Below are positions 1 through 8,106 of a DNA stretch of 52,675 nucleotides, in pieces. The position numbers were made by a program, and so were the translations under genes. The stretch is from Chara braunii. Lineage: Eukaryota > Streptophyta > Charophyceae > Charales > Characeae. The first letter of the stretch is position 1; each line of letters begins with the position of its first letter. Under the pieces are notes generated by a model, which ran no database searches, was not told where the DNA came from, and was given only the letters and a program-made list of their open reading frames with translations. The stretch covers positions 306,112 to 358,786 of the forward strand of contig BFEA01000519.1 of the NCBI GenBank assembly GCA_003427395.1, read 5' to 3'.

Positions 1-124
1 GAGAGAGAGAGAGACGAGAGAGAGAGAGGGAGAGAGAGAGAGGGAGAGAGAGAAAGAGATGAGAGAGAGAGAGAGACAGAAAGAGGCAGACGACTTCAAG
101 CGCACACATCCACTAGTCGAGGGA
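1..124 (+). repeat. GA-rich tract and probable 3' end of the 5' LTR
   Basis: Positions 1-95 are an impure (GA)n tract. The next bases, up to the sequence CTAGTCGAGGG ending near 124, match the block ending near 14239 after another GA tract. Similarity stops sharply there, which is what an LTR/internal boundary looks like. I could not identify a convincing primer-binding site just downstream. Confidence 0.5.
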
Positions 125-1532
125 TTGTTGGGTTGTTTGGGTGCTAGGGGTTTGGGGTGTCGGGGTCTCTTGGTTTTTGCAGGTCTGGTCCGGCCCCGCT
201 TGTGCTGCTTCAAAAACATCCAGGTCAGACGAGTGCGGGAAATGTGATGCTTTTGTGTATGTTTAATTTTAAATCGACAAATTAAGAGGGTGAAACAGTT
301 TGCTTGCGGGGTTTGGATGAGGGTGAAGAACAATCAAAAGGGGGGGAGAAGAACCGCACGGGAAAATAGTGTGAGTGGGTCCTCACGCGGGGGAGAGAGA
401 GTGGACGCGAGGGGGAGAGAGGAAAGGAAGGTTCAAGGGGGCCTAGGGACGCCATCGGGTTGGGATCCAAGAGGGCAGATCCGAAGGGAAAGGGGTCCCT
501 CTAATATTCTCGACCCTCACGGGTTGTGGACGTTGCCCGCACGGGAAGAAACTCCCTCGAGGGAACGGGCTTCTCGAGAGGGGGTTGGGTTTTCGGTTCT
601 CGACCCGCGGGGGTTGTGGACAGGGCACGCGTGAGACACCACTCCCACAAGGGAACGGGGCTCTCAAGCGGGAGCTGTCCGTGACTTAGGGGCGAGGAGG
701 ATGGTGCTTTGGGCCCCGGGGCAAAGGGTTGAAGGGACTACAACCGCCGTTGCGAACGGAAGGGGTAGGGGGTTAATTCGAGAAGAAGAGGCAAGAGATA
801 CGTGGGGGACCTTGGACGAGGAATCGGAGGCCGAGTCTTGGGTGGACCGGTGTCTTGCCGACTTCTCGGACTCGGATCTCGGGGACTATTGGGATTACGA
901 GAACGAATTCGGAAGAAATCAAGGAGCGCGAGGTACGTATTTGTAACAGTCAAAACCTGAGACATTCTCATTCTAAAATTCTAATTCCCCACCCTTTTTT
1001 TTTGTGAAGGACCCCGATTAAATTCTCCGATTCCGAGAGATAAAAGAGTCAGACGAAGGTGAATAGGAAGAAGGGAACAAAGTGAGAAGAGTTCATGATG
1101 CAAGGAGGAAAATGGGAGGGAGTAGACAGGTTAGTGATCATTGATCGGCAGGCAGATAAAGTCCCGGGACCCGGGTAATTCCACGCTCGAGATGGGCCGA
1201 GTAGGGGCGTGGTTCCGGATAGGCTAACTTAGGATTAGGGGTCGGTTCGGTGGGGGACATAGGGCACGGGTGTGTGACTTCGGTCCAACTTTGGAGAGGG
1301 GGTTGCCACCATTCTTCAGGGATAACCTGTGTTCGCGGCTAGTCTCTATACTTGGAAGTAGGAGGGCCTCTCAGCGGGGGAGGACAAGAAGGTAGCCGAG
1401 TGAGACGACTTTCCTTCTCTGGTCCATTTGATCCGGATGGGCTCACAGGCACCTTCTCATTGCAGGATAGGGATGGTCTCTCGAGTGGTCAAGAGTAAAG
1501 ATGACAAAAATGACCTTCTTTGATTAGAGTGA
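125..1532 (+). other. Retroelement leader, no recognisable gene
   Basis: This G-rich stretch lies between the inferred LTR end and the first repeated protein modules. Short open frames exist (for example 701-946, an acidic 81-residue frame), but none resembles a known protein and none is supported by repetition. A 90-bp tandem repeat lies at 509-688. Confidence 0.4.
509..688 (+). repeat. 90-bp direct tandem repeat, two copies
   Basis: The block beginning CTCGACCC at 509 recurs at 599, and GGGAACGGG at 561 recurs at 651, giving an exact spacing of 90 bp. Both copies share the pattern GGGTTGTGGAC ... CACG(G/C)G ... ACTCCC ... GGGAACGGG, with scattered substitutions. Ninety is a multiple of three, but I see no protein reason for it. 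Confidence 0.75.
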
Positions 1533-1886
1533 ATGCGCTTAGAGGCGATCCTGGAAGGGATTAGTGTAAGTACTTATGGTGGGGTTGACGTGTGGTGCTA
1601 TACCTTCCGTTTGTGGACGGGAGACTTCGACGTCGCCATTTATGTAGAGGAAAGGCAAGATCAAGGGGAAAATTTCCTCCACGGATGGGAGGAGGCGGTT
1701 AATCACTCTCGTATGGAAAGAGGGGAGTTGCGAGGGTACGGGTTAAGATATTTCTACTCTCTGGGGTACCGAACTTATCCTAGGAGGGGTCAACCTGCGC
1801 CGGTGATTCCGAACGCCTATCTCGATGGGTCGGACGGGTGGAGAGTATTGGTAGCGATCATAGAAAAGATAGTGGGGAGACTATGA
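1533..1886 (+). CDS. Leader module A, copy 1 (unknown protein, 117 aa)
   Basis: I do not recognise this protein. It opens with ATG and reads as a compact globular domain with the landmarks GGVDVWCY, LWTGDFD, HGWEEAV, YFYSLGYRT, PAPVIP and YLDGSDGW. The same landmarks recur in the same order in the next reading region (1883-2256), so this is one member of a tandem pair. The repetition is good evidence that this strand and frame were once protein-coding. It sits about 4.3 kb upstream of gag in the element leader. Its role in the element is unknown; it could be captured host sequence or an extra element ORF. Confidence 0.55.
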   Translation: MRLEAILEGISVSTYGGVDVWCYTFRLWTGDFDVAIYVEERQDQGENFLHGWEEAVNHSRMERGELRGYGLRYFYSLGYRTYPRRGQPAPVIPNAYLDGSDGWRVLVAIIEKIVGRL

Positions 1887-2256
1887 GCCTAGGGGTTTTG
1901 GAATTTGAGCCGGCGGGCATTAGCGTGGGTGGTTGTGGGGGAGTAGACGTGTGGTGTTACAACTTCTTTTTATGGACCGGGGATTTTGACATTTCTATGT
2001 GGAAGAAGGGACGGATCAAGGAGAAGGCTTTCTAAGTAGTTGGGAGGAGGTTGTTGGCCTCGCGCAACTAAAGAGGGAACTTCTAGGGAATTGCGGTATC
2101 CGGTACTTCTACACATTAGGTTACCAAACCTTCCGACGAGGGGGGCGACCCGCCCCGATTATACCGGAGACCTATCTCGACGGGTCGGACGACTGGAAAG
2201 TGTTAGTAGAGATCATCAAGAGGATAATCCATGGTCTGGATTGTGGAGACGACTAG
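1883..2256 (+). pseudogene. Leader module A, copy 2, frameshifted
   Basis: This is a second copy of the domain at 1533-1886, about 345 bp downstream. The first half reads from the ATG at 1883 (GGVDVWCYNF, LWTGDFDIS) and meets a stop at 2033-2035. The second half continues in another frame from about 1999 (SSWEEVV, YFYTLGYQTF, PAPIIP, YLDGSDDWKVLV) to a stop at 2254-2256. One small indel near 2000-2030 explains the break. Divergence between the copies is substantial, so the duplication is older than the frameshift. The function is not known. Confidence 0.5.
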
Positions 2257-2580
2257 TGACGGTGAGGTTCGAATCTAAAAGGTCAACCTCGACAAGGAAA
2301 GAGAGTGCTTCAGTGTCCCTTTGGATTATCGTACGGAGAGATATTTAGCTGGGCACGAGAAAGGCCTCTAGCTCGAAAATGGGGTCTTTTTCTGGGCACG
2401 ATTTGTTGTAGGAATTTGGGAAGGAAATCAGTGGGCCAGAAATAGACGTAGGAACGGAGTGAAGGCCCGGCGAGCGTCAGTTCGTGCGGAGGGCACAATC
2501 TACTTGAGTCAGGAGGCCTGGGTGGAGTACGTTACCCACTGGCATTAGGGTGGTATCAGGCAAACCACTGGGAGACACGC

Positions 2581-2940
2581 GTGGCGCCTATTCTGAGGCG
2601 GATCTTCGAGGAGGTACCACTTCGGCACAGTCTGCTGTTCAGCTTGCGAGTAACTTGTGCTCGAGACGAGGAATACCCTCGTGCGACGGGTTGCGTCCAG
2701 GTTATATTTCCATCTTACGTCTTCAGGCGAGTGTATGAGGAAGGAGCCGCGTACGAAAAAGTTGTGAGATCTATAAGGCGAGAGAAAATGAGGGGACTGT
2801 CCTTTCGCTCGCTTCATTGGTTCTACTCCTATTGTGTAGACAACCCAGTACCATACGGAGTTAGGGCCGACCGGATCCGAGAAAGGATCTCTTTGGAATC
2901 GAAGCGAGACCGTGAGGGCGGGAGAGACTACCGTTACTAA
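2581..2940 (+). CDS. Leader module C, copy 0 (unknown protein, about 119 aa)
   Basis: This open frame has no recognised homologue. The start codon used here is GTG, so the true start is uncertain. Its last third contains RSLHWFYSYCVDNPVPYG, one of four occurrences of a short module with the pattern aromatic-rich helix, then YxxCVDxPxP, then a basic/acidic helix. The region just before (FPSYVFRRVYEEGAAYEKVV) also resembles 4735-4800. Repetition of the module at 3412-3530, 4090-4230 and 4780-4920 is the main evidence that it is real coding sequence. Confidence 0.45.
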   Translation: MAPILRRIFEEVPLRHSLLFSLRVTCARDEEYPRATGCVQVIFPSYVFRRVYEEGAAYEKVVRSIRREKMRGLSFRSLHWFYSYCVDNPVPYGVRADRIRERISLESKRDREGGRDYRY

Positions 2941-2978
2941 AGGGTATTTAGAGTCCGCCAAAAGGTAGGTTAGCATGA

Positions 2979-3374
2979 ATGGTTCTCTTGAACAGGGACA
3001 TCGGTAGGTTTGTCGAGTCCCCTCCAGACAAGCAAGGGGTGTATAGCTTGGTTTCGAGCAACGGGGGAACCCCCGATTGGAGGAGGTTGGAAGGTGGAGA
3101 GATCACGGTCGGCGGAAATTTCGTGTGGATAGAGTCGGAAGAAGTGAAAGCTAGAACGACTGGTGTGCATCTCAAAGTCACCGTGATAATCTTCGTCGAG
3201 TCGGGGGCTGGGTCGAAGGTTGTAGTACCCCTGGTCTTAGGCCAAGGGGTTGGGCTGGACCTATTAATCGGAGAGGCAAGAAAAGTAAGGGAAAGGTGGG
3301 TAGTTAGGGCTCAAAGGGGATTTAACTTTGTGCTATCCGGTAATCACAAGGAACCCGGATTTTGTGTTCCCTAG
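2979..3374 (+). CDS. Leader module B, copy 1 (unknown protein, 131 aa)
   Basis: An ATG-started frame of 131 codons with no recognised family. The segment ES(x)5 ... TPDWRRLEGGEITVGGNFVW is echoed at 3593-3808 (TPYWLSVEKGGDIKEGAYVW), so it is one of two copies of a beta-rich looking module. The second half is hydrophobic (VTVIIFVES, VVVPLVLGQGVGLDLLIGEA) and has no counterpart I can see in copy 2. It lies between two copies of module C. Confidence 0.45.
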   Translation: MVLLNRDIGRFVESPPDKQGVYSLVSSNGGTPDWRRLEGGEITVGGNFVWIESEEVKARTTGVHLKVTVIIFVESGAGSKVVVPLVLGQGVGLDLLIGEARKVRERWVVRAQRGFNFVLSGNHKEPGFCVP

Positions 3375-3389
3375 CACGGACGAGAAGAG

Positions 3390-3590
3390 GATAGTCAAGC
3401 TCTTGGAGAGAGAGAGAGGATTAGGCCTACCGTTTAGAGCCCTGTGGGTACTATACACTCACTGTATCGACTAGGGGATCCCTCCGCGTAGGAAAATTTG
3501 GGGGATTCTTATGAGGCTTGGATCCCTCGAGAAGTCGGTCGCCCTCTCGCCTGAGAAATATCGTGAGTGGGTCTTCAAAACGATACCAGT
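3390..3590 (+). pseudogene. Leader module C, copy 1 remnant
   Basis: In the frame beginning near 3377 the sequence reads FRALWVLYTHCID, a stop, then GIPPRRKIW and LMRLGSLEKSV. This matches module C at 2581-2940 and 4043-4327, including the aromatic-YTxCxD core and the proline pair. A single TAG interrupts it at about 3473. It is too broken to be expressed as such. Confidence 0.4.
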
Positions 3591-3592
3591 AG

Positions 3593-3808
3593 ATGTTAAG
3601 GTTTGCGCTCGGCGATAGCGGAGTAATAGGGGCGATAGAGACCAGTGACGAGGGCCAGGTCTTGATCCCTGGGAACCCCCGCGTGACTCCCTATTGGTTG
3701 AGTGTTGAGAAGGGAGGAGACATCAAAGAGGGTGCGTACGTGTGGGTCAGGGCTCAGCGGCTTACCTGGAAAGAAGGAATAGCAAGGGGAGGATCGCCGC
3801 GCCTATGA
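3593..3808 (+). pseudogene. Leader module B, copy 2, shortened
   Basis: A 71-codon frame whose middle (ETSDEGQVLIPGNPRVTPYW, then a GGDIKEGAYVWV segment) matches module B copy 1 at about 3015-3140. Spacing between the two copies is roughly 620 bp. It ends at a TGA after a stretch without similarity to copy 1, so it is probably truncated by frameshift. The function is unknown. Confidence 0.4.
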
Positions 3809-4042
3809 CGGTTCCTCGAGGTCCTGGCTAAAGTCTTCTTGGACGAAGAGACGTGGACCGAGGTTTAGAGGGGCTTAGTAACTTGGCTAGACGCTCATTC
3901 GGGGTATCTCGAATCCACAAGGAACGTAGCAAACGACCTGGTCCTGACAGATTACGAAGAGGGGACATTCAAATCATGAACTGAAGTGTCCTTCGCTGAG
4001 CCGGGCGAGGTTCCACGGGCCTCNTAGGTTCTCCACGCAGGG

Positions 4043-4327
4043 TTGCCTGACTTCCTGGCANGGTCACTCTTAAGGGACCTGGAAGGGAGAGNGGTAGAGG
4101 TACTCAGAGCCGCNCTACGATCNGGGGTACGGACGCGGGGGCTATTTTGGCTCTACACTCGGTGTGTCGACGCTGAGGTTCCCCCGCNGAGAGAGTTGAC
4201 GCCTATATTCCAAAGATTGAGAGAGTTTGAGGNAGTGAGGGCTCTCGTGGCCGACGTTCCGTACACCCGCCTCTTTGGGGAAGANCAAGTGACTAACCGG
4301 AGAGGGTTCGAAGCACGTAAGAGGTGA
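4043..4327 (+). CDS. Leader module C, copy 2 (unknown protein, 94 aa)
   Basis: The frame contains several ambiguous bases. It carries TRGLFWLYTRCVDAEVPP, the best preserved copy of module C, followed by ELTPIFQRLREFE. The start codon taken here is not ATG, so the start is uncertain. It follows module B copy 2, so B and C alternate along this part of the leader. Confidence 0.4.
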   Translation: MPDFLAXSLLRDLEGRXVEVLRAXLRXGVRTRGLFWLYTRCVDAEVPPXRELTPIFQRLREFEXVRALVADVPYTRLFGEXQVTNRRGFEARKR

Positions 4328-4494
4328 TGATAAGGGGAATCCCCGAAACTCTTTGGGCTTCGATAGAGCCTGTAGGAGGAGCGGGGGAAGTCGTTTACAT
4401 CACGTTACCGAAGGCGAGTTAAGGGGGTNCCACGAGANNCGTTCGAAGGGAAGGGTCTGNGATCCGTCGAGGGAAGTCATTCGTTCGACTGTCG

Positions 4495-4968
4495 GTGAGT
4501 AGCGAGGAGGGGTTGGTAATCNNANAAACCAAGATATTTCTTTCNAAGGAGGGTCTCCTAGAGGTAGTCAGGAATTTGAAGTTGGGAGAAGACCCACTCT
4601 TAGACGTGCGAGCAGTACAGGGGCGTCTNGAGAGACTAGTGGAGGAGGTGGGTCCTCGAGAAAGGGACCGAAGGATATATCAGGTGTCGTATGTGGGGTG
4701 GGAAGAGGTACCACTATTTGTCGACAGTGATCCCGTANGAGTCNCCCGTTTCATCCTTGAACGAGTCTACCCNTCTGAAGCGGTNAAGAGGGTCGTGGAG
4801 CNTAGGATCTCGATCTTGAACCAGTTTCGATTCAGGAGGTCGGACTTGCACTCCCTGCTNAGGTGGTGCCTACNAAATCCGTACCAGGACAGTTGGTCGT
4901 CACTGGAAGGGCTGGGCTACGCATTCNAGGGTTGGGGCCAACANGTGAGGATATCGACCATCTCGTGA
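4495..4968 (+). CDS. Leader module C, copy 3 within a longer unknown ORF (157 aa)
   Basis: This is the longest uninterrupted frame of the leader series, with about a dozen ambiguous codons. Near its end it reads FRFRRSDLHSL then RWCLxNPYQ, matching the module C core (RSLHWFYSYCVDNPVP in copy 0). The upstream part (RFILERVY ... KRVVE) matches the corresponding part of 2581-2940. The first 70 residues (KEGLLEVVRNLKLGEDPLL) have no partner elsewhere that I can see. The start is GTG, so the true start is unknown. Confidence 0.4.
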   Translation: MSSEEGLVIXXTKIFLXKEGLLEVVRNLKLGEDPLLDVRAVQGRXERLVEEVGPRERDRRIYQVSYVGWEEVPLFVDSDPVXVXRFILERVYXSEAXKRVVEXRISILNQFRFRRSDLHSLXRWCLXNPYQDSWSSLEGLGYAFXGWGQXVRISTIS

Positions 4969-5065
4969 AGGTACTTGGNAAAGATCTGTGAGGCCGGGTT
5001 AGAAGNGTNGGACCCCTCAGATCTCATTCGGATCGCGATTGATTGTCGGCGAAGGAACTTGAGGC

Positions 5066-5266
5066 ATGAGCGAGCCGCACACCCGAGATCTGGTAGGACT
5101 AGAGAGAGTAAGGGCGGAGGTGTGTAGGATCCTGACCCTTTGCTGGGAAGAGGAAAGGAGAGCGAGGCCGGGGTCCTTGCGCAAGATCAAGTTACTGGAG
5201 GCAGCCACGGTTAAGATCTTCGACGAATTAAAGGAGGAGCTGCTTCGGGGAGGGAGATCGGCATGA
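5066..5266 (+). CDS. Unknown small ORF upstream of gag (66 aa)
   Basis: An ATG-started frame that is basic and helix-rich (RVRAEVCRILTLCWEEERRARP, then a lysine/leucine helix and DELKEELLRGG). Its TGA overlaps the ATG of the next frame (ATGA at 5263-5266). No family is recognised. The two frames may be one protein split by a one-base shift. Confidence 0.3.
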   Translation: MSEPHTRDLVGLERVRAEVCRILTLCWEEERRARPGSLRKIKLLEAATVKIFDELKEELLRGGRSA

Positions 5267-5739
5267 GAGCTACCTATGCCTCTAACTCAATAACCTGGGA
5301 ATTGGAGACGTGTGACGACGGGCCCGAGGTCGAGATAGAAGGAGAAGCAGAGCTTAGTCCGGGTCTTGGAGAAGATCGAGTACCGCGAGCCAAAAAGGAG
5401 TTCCTCGTCGAGGTCCGGAGACTAGCCTTGTGGAAAAGAAGGTCCTGGGCCACATTAGCTAGGTTTTCGGTCTTTATTAGAGAGGCGAGAAGAAAGCGAT
5501 TCTCTAGAACATGGAGGGAACCCTTGACAAAGGTCGAGAGAAGGTTTGAAGAGGACTCTAGGTGGCTCGGGAATCCTTTCGAAGTCAGGGTGCACCTAGT
5601 TGAGGCGTGTTTCTCGGATAGGACGGGAGAGTACGAGGAAGCTTTACATCGGACGATACTCGATCAAGGCGAGGGCTCTCGAGAGAGGTGTGAGGACTCG
5701 CTAGTCGAGGCAGCAAAGAGACTAGCTTGGGTAAGATAA
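5263..5739 (+). CDS. Unknown ORF immediately upstream of gag (158 aa)
   Basis: An ATG-started frame of 158 codons, rich in Arg and Glu, with predicted helical character (ALWKRRSWATLARFSVFIRE, RRFEEDSRWLG, then an acidic tail). It overlaps the preceding frame by four bases. It ends about 110 bp before the gag-like frame and could be the N-terminal part of gag, in a different frame because of decay. Retrotransposon Gag proteins often begin with such helical sequence, but I have no motif to prove it. Confidence 0.35.
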   Translation: MRATYASNSITWELETCDDGPEVEIEGEAELSPGLGEDRVPRAKKEFLVEVRRLALWKRRSWATLARFSVFIREARRKRFSRTWREPLTKVERRFEEDSRWLGNPFEVRVHLVEACFSDRTGEYEEALHRTILDQGEGSRERCEDSLVEAAKRLAWVR

Positions 5740-5850
5740 GCCTGTCAATGATTAGATACGACAGGGGGAGCCCTGTCGGGACCTTAGAAAGGGCTTGGAA
5801 GTCACATATACCCAGCTGATGGGAGGCGGAGAACCTTCAAAAGTAGCTTA

Positions 5851-7296
5851 TTGAGGGTCTTCGCATGTGACGATCTGATCCCCACGATAGACGGGTTGCG
5901 TCGGGTCGTGAGAGGGCAGCAAGAGAGCCTGGTGGCATTTACTCGAAGATTCAAACATTTGTCGCAAGCTTTGGTGGATAGAGGGATGCTCTCAAAGGTA
6001 GACAGGTGCGTAATGTTCATGTTGCACCTGCCTGAAGAAAAGAGGAAGGAGGTTCTCGAGAGGGTCCCTAGAGACTCTGCGAATTTCNATAGAGTCGCCG
6101 AGGTGGTCTTCACGGGAGGAGGGGTAGATGTGCGAGAGTACATGAAGGAGAGTCTGGACACGACACTCCGGAGTATGCGTACTCAAAGGAACGGCGGTCC
6201 TCACGGGAATGAGAGGCAGTCTCAGGCGCCTCCNGGGCCACGCTGGGGAGGCGGACCCACGGGTTNGAGGAACGAACCCGGTAAGCAAGGAAACTGGAGA
6301 AACNAGCAAGAAACTGCAGGGAACCGGGTCTCGGGGTGGGGGAATTCCGGTTGGAAGGATGCGAGGGATGGAAGGTGGNAAGACCCTCCCCAACCTAGGG
6401 CCGCGGGGTCTCNCCCCGAGGTAAGTCAGGCAAGAGNGNCTCTGCCGCNTGGTTCTCCAACGACCGTGGGGGCGGCACCTCAAGTGGCCCCTCACGCGAG
6501 CAATCCGACACCTTGGAGCGGGTGTGTCTACTGCAATGAAGAAGGTCACATCAAGCGGGAGTTCCCTCACCTTACGGAAACCCTAAGATTAGGGGTGGTA
6601 AAATTAAATGAGAATAAGTGGGTTGTGTGGGAAGATGATGGGGAAACGGTCTCCTTCTATCCCTCGATGAAGGTAAATGTGGACAAAAGGATAGCCCTTC
6701 AGGAGGCGAGACTTGGGAAGAAGCCTGAGGTCGGTGGTACCTCCAGCTCCTCCCGCATCCAAATGACGGAGGCACCAAGAGGCGTATCCATAAGGGAGCC
6801 GCAGGTGTCTAGCATCAGATTTGTTGAGACCAATCCTGAAGAAGAGGGACCGTGCCTAAGGGTAAGGACCCAAGTTGGGGCCGGGCCGTCTAAGAACAAG
6901 AAGATCGCAACAGAAGGCGGGGGGAGAAGGAGTGGTGACGACGACCAACCGATGGTCGACGCCAAAGCCACGGAAAAGAGGAAAGGGGAAAAGCCCACGT
7001 CACCAAAATTCCCTAGGAAGAAAGGACCAAAGAAGTTCGAGATGAAGTGCACCTTGGATGAAATAGACACGGTTGCACCCCTGCGGAGAACTTTTATGCA
7101 GCCAATGCAATGCACCCTTCTAGAGTACTTAGCGGCAAGCAAGAGCGCTAGGGATGAGCTCCTGAGCATTACCAAGAAGGTGAGGATTCCGCTCACCGGA
7201 GGACCTACACTTCCTGGGGATGGACCCGCCAAGGAGGAGGTGCAGTCTTCTCGAATTATGATGCAAGAGCTGCCGGCTAGTTTCTTCTCAGAATAA
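5851..7296 (+). CDS. gag: Gag-like protein with degenerate zinc knuckle
   Basis: The first 90 residues match the Retrotrans_gag capsid pattern (ESLVAFTRRFKHLSQALVD, then a helix with MFMLHLPEEKRKEVLERVP). A Gly/Arg/Asn/Pro-rich linker follows, then a zinc knuckle at 6523-6564 reading CVYCNEEGHIKREF. The final cysteine of the CX2CX4HX4C pattern is Phe (TTC at 6562-6564), so zinc binding is probably lost. The C-terminal 200 residues are charged and Lys-rich. The frame opens with TTG at 5851; the first in-frame ATG lies inside the capsid-like part, so the true N-terminus is upstream and damaged. It ends at TAA (7294-7296) and the protease follows in the same frame. Confidence 0.8.
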   Translation: MRVFACDDLIPTIDGLRRVVRGQQESLVAFTRRFKHLSQALVDRGMLSKVDRCVMFMLHLPEEKRKEVLERVPRDSANFXRVAEVVFTGGGVDVREYMKESLDTTLRSMRTQRNGGPHGNERQSQAPXGPRWGGGPTGXRNEPGKQGNWRNXQETAGNRVSGWGNSGWKDARDGRWXDPPQPRAAGSXPEVSQARXXLPXGSPTTVGAAPQVAPHASNPTPWSGCVYCNEEGHIKREFPHLTETLRLGVVKLNENKWVVWEDDGETVSFYPSMKVNVDKRIALQEARLGKKPEVGGTSSSSRIQMTEAPRGVSIREPQVSSIRFVETNPEEEGPCLRVRTQVGAGPSKNKKIATEGGGRRSGDDDQPMVDAKATEKRKGEKPTSPKFPRKKGPKKFEMKCTLDEIDTVAPLRRTFMQPMQCTLLEYLAASKSARDELLSITKKVRIPLTGGPTLPGDGPAKEEVQSSRIMMQELPASFFSE

Positions 7297-7689
7297 GAGA
7301 CTAAGAAATTTTATGTGCTTGGGAGTGGTCAGCTCCAAGCCGTGGTGAGTGGGAAGAAGATGAAGGCCCTGGTGGACAATGGGTNCGAATCNACCGTGTG
7401 TCGGGACTCTATCGNGAAGGAATTAGGGCAAGAAGTCGATAGNGAGGTATCCATGTCCATGGTCGTTGCGGACAACAAGCTCCAACCGGCGGAAGGGGTG
7501 TGTCACAACCCCTTGATTGAGGTCGCAGGAGTGGAAGCAACAGTCCCGATTTTCTCAGTGAAGGAGTATTCTTCCGAATTGATCCTCAGGAGGACCTGGC
7601 TGAGTGTGGTCCACGTACCACAGTTGACCTCCCCGATGGGAGTCGAACTCTCTCGATCCAAAGCCCGGATGGGATCCGAGTGGTCCTAA
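7297..7689 (+). CDS. Retropepsin-like aspartic protease, in frame with gag
   Basis: This frame continues directly from the gag stop without a frame change. It shows the retropepsin layout: a beta-rich start (GSGQLQAVVSGKKMKALVDNG, where the catalytic motif should be D-S/T-G), a middle VADNKLQPAEGV segment and the ILRRTWLS segment corresponding to the usual (I/L)LGRPWL. The active-site triad at 7375-7383 is Asp-Asn-Gly. Asp is kept, but the Ser/Thr that normally follows it is replaced. The frame ends at TAA (7687-7689). It would cleave Gag-Pol precursors if active; activity is doubtful. Confidence 0.65.
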   Translation, partial: ETKKFYVLGSGQLQAVVSGKKMKALVDNGXEXTVCRDSIXKELGQEVDXEVSMSMVVADNKLQPAEGVCHNPLIEVAGVEATVPIFSVKEYSSELILRRTWLSVVHVPQLTSPMGVELSRSKARMGSEWS

Positions 7690-8106
7690 AGACTGTGGAT
7701 GCTCAGGATGAGCGAAACCGAACCAGTATTCCAAGGAGGAGGGAAGCCCAGTCATGAGTGTGCCGAGTCCGACTAGAAGATTCGCCTTTCGCCGATAAGG
7801 AACCCCCGGAGGACCGGGATGGATGTCAAGGATGTTGGAGGACGGATTATAATCAATGGGGTAGGGTATGAGAAAGAGGACGAGGGAGAAGAATTCGGTG
7901 GGGGTGTGAGGCTGTCTTTTTTTGGAGGAATCCCCCTAGCCGGTGGAATTAAGAAGCATAAAACCGTGGCGGAGAAAGTGAAGCCCGCTGCGGTCAGCCG
8001 GGATAGAACGGGTTAAACCTCAAAATCGGAGGAGGAAATCACTGATATCATCCGAAAGCGGAAGGAGACCGAAGGGCAGAGAATTACTGCCGACAGGTTA
8101 GCGAAA
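7690..8106 (+). other. Protease-RT linker with in-frame stops
   Basis: The frame of protease and RT continues through here and is interrupted by several stops. A 65-codon stretch (7819-8016) is open but has no recognised motif; it is Gly/Lys/Glu-rich. It is probably the decayed protease-RT linker of the polyprotein. Confidence 0.5.

Noticed and set aside
2551-2566. TGGTATCAGG, similar to a plant initiator-tRNA primer-binding site
   Set aside because: It lies in the middle of the leader, far from any LTR end, and matches only about nine bases.
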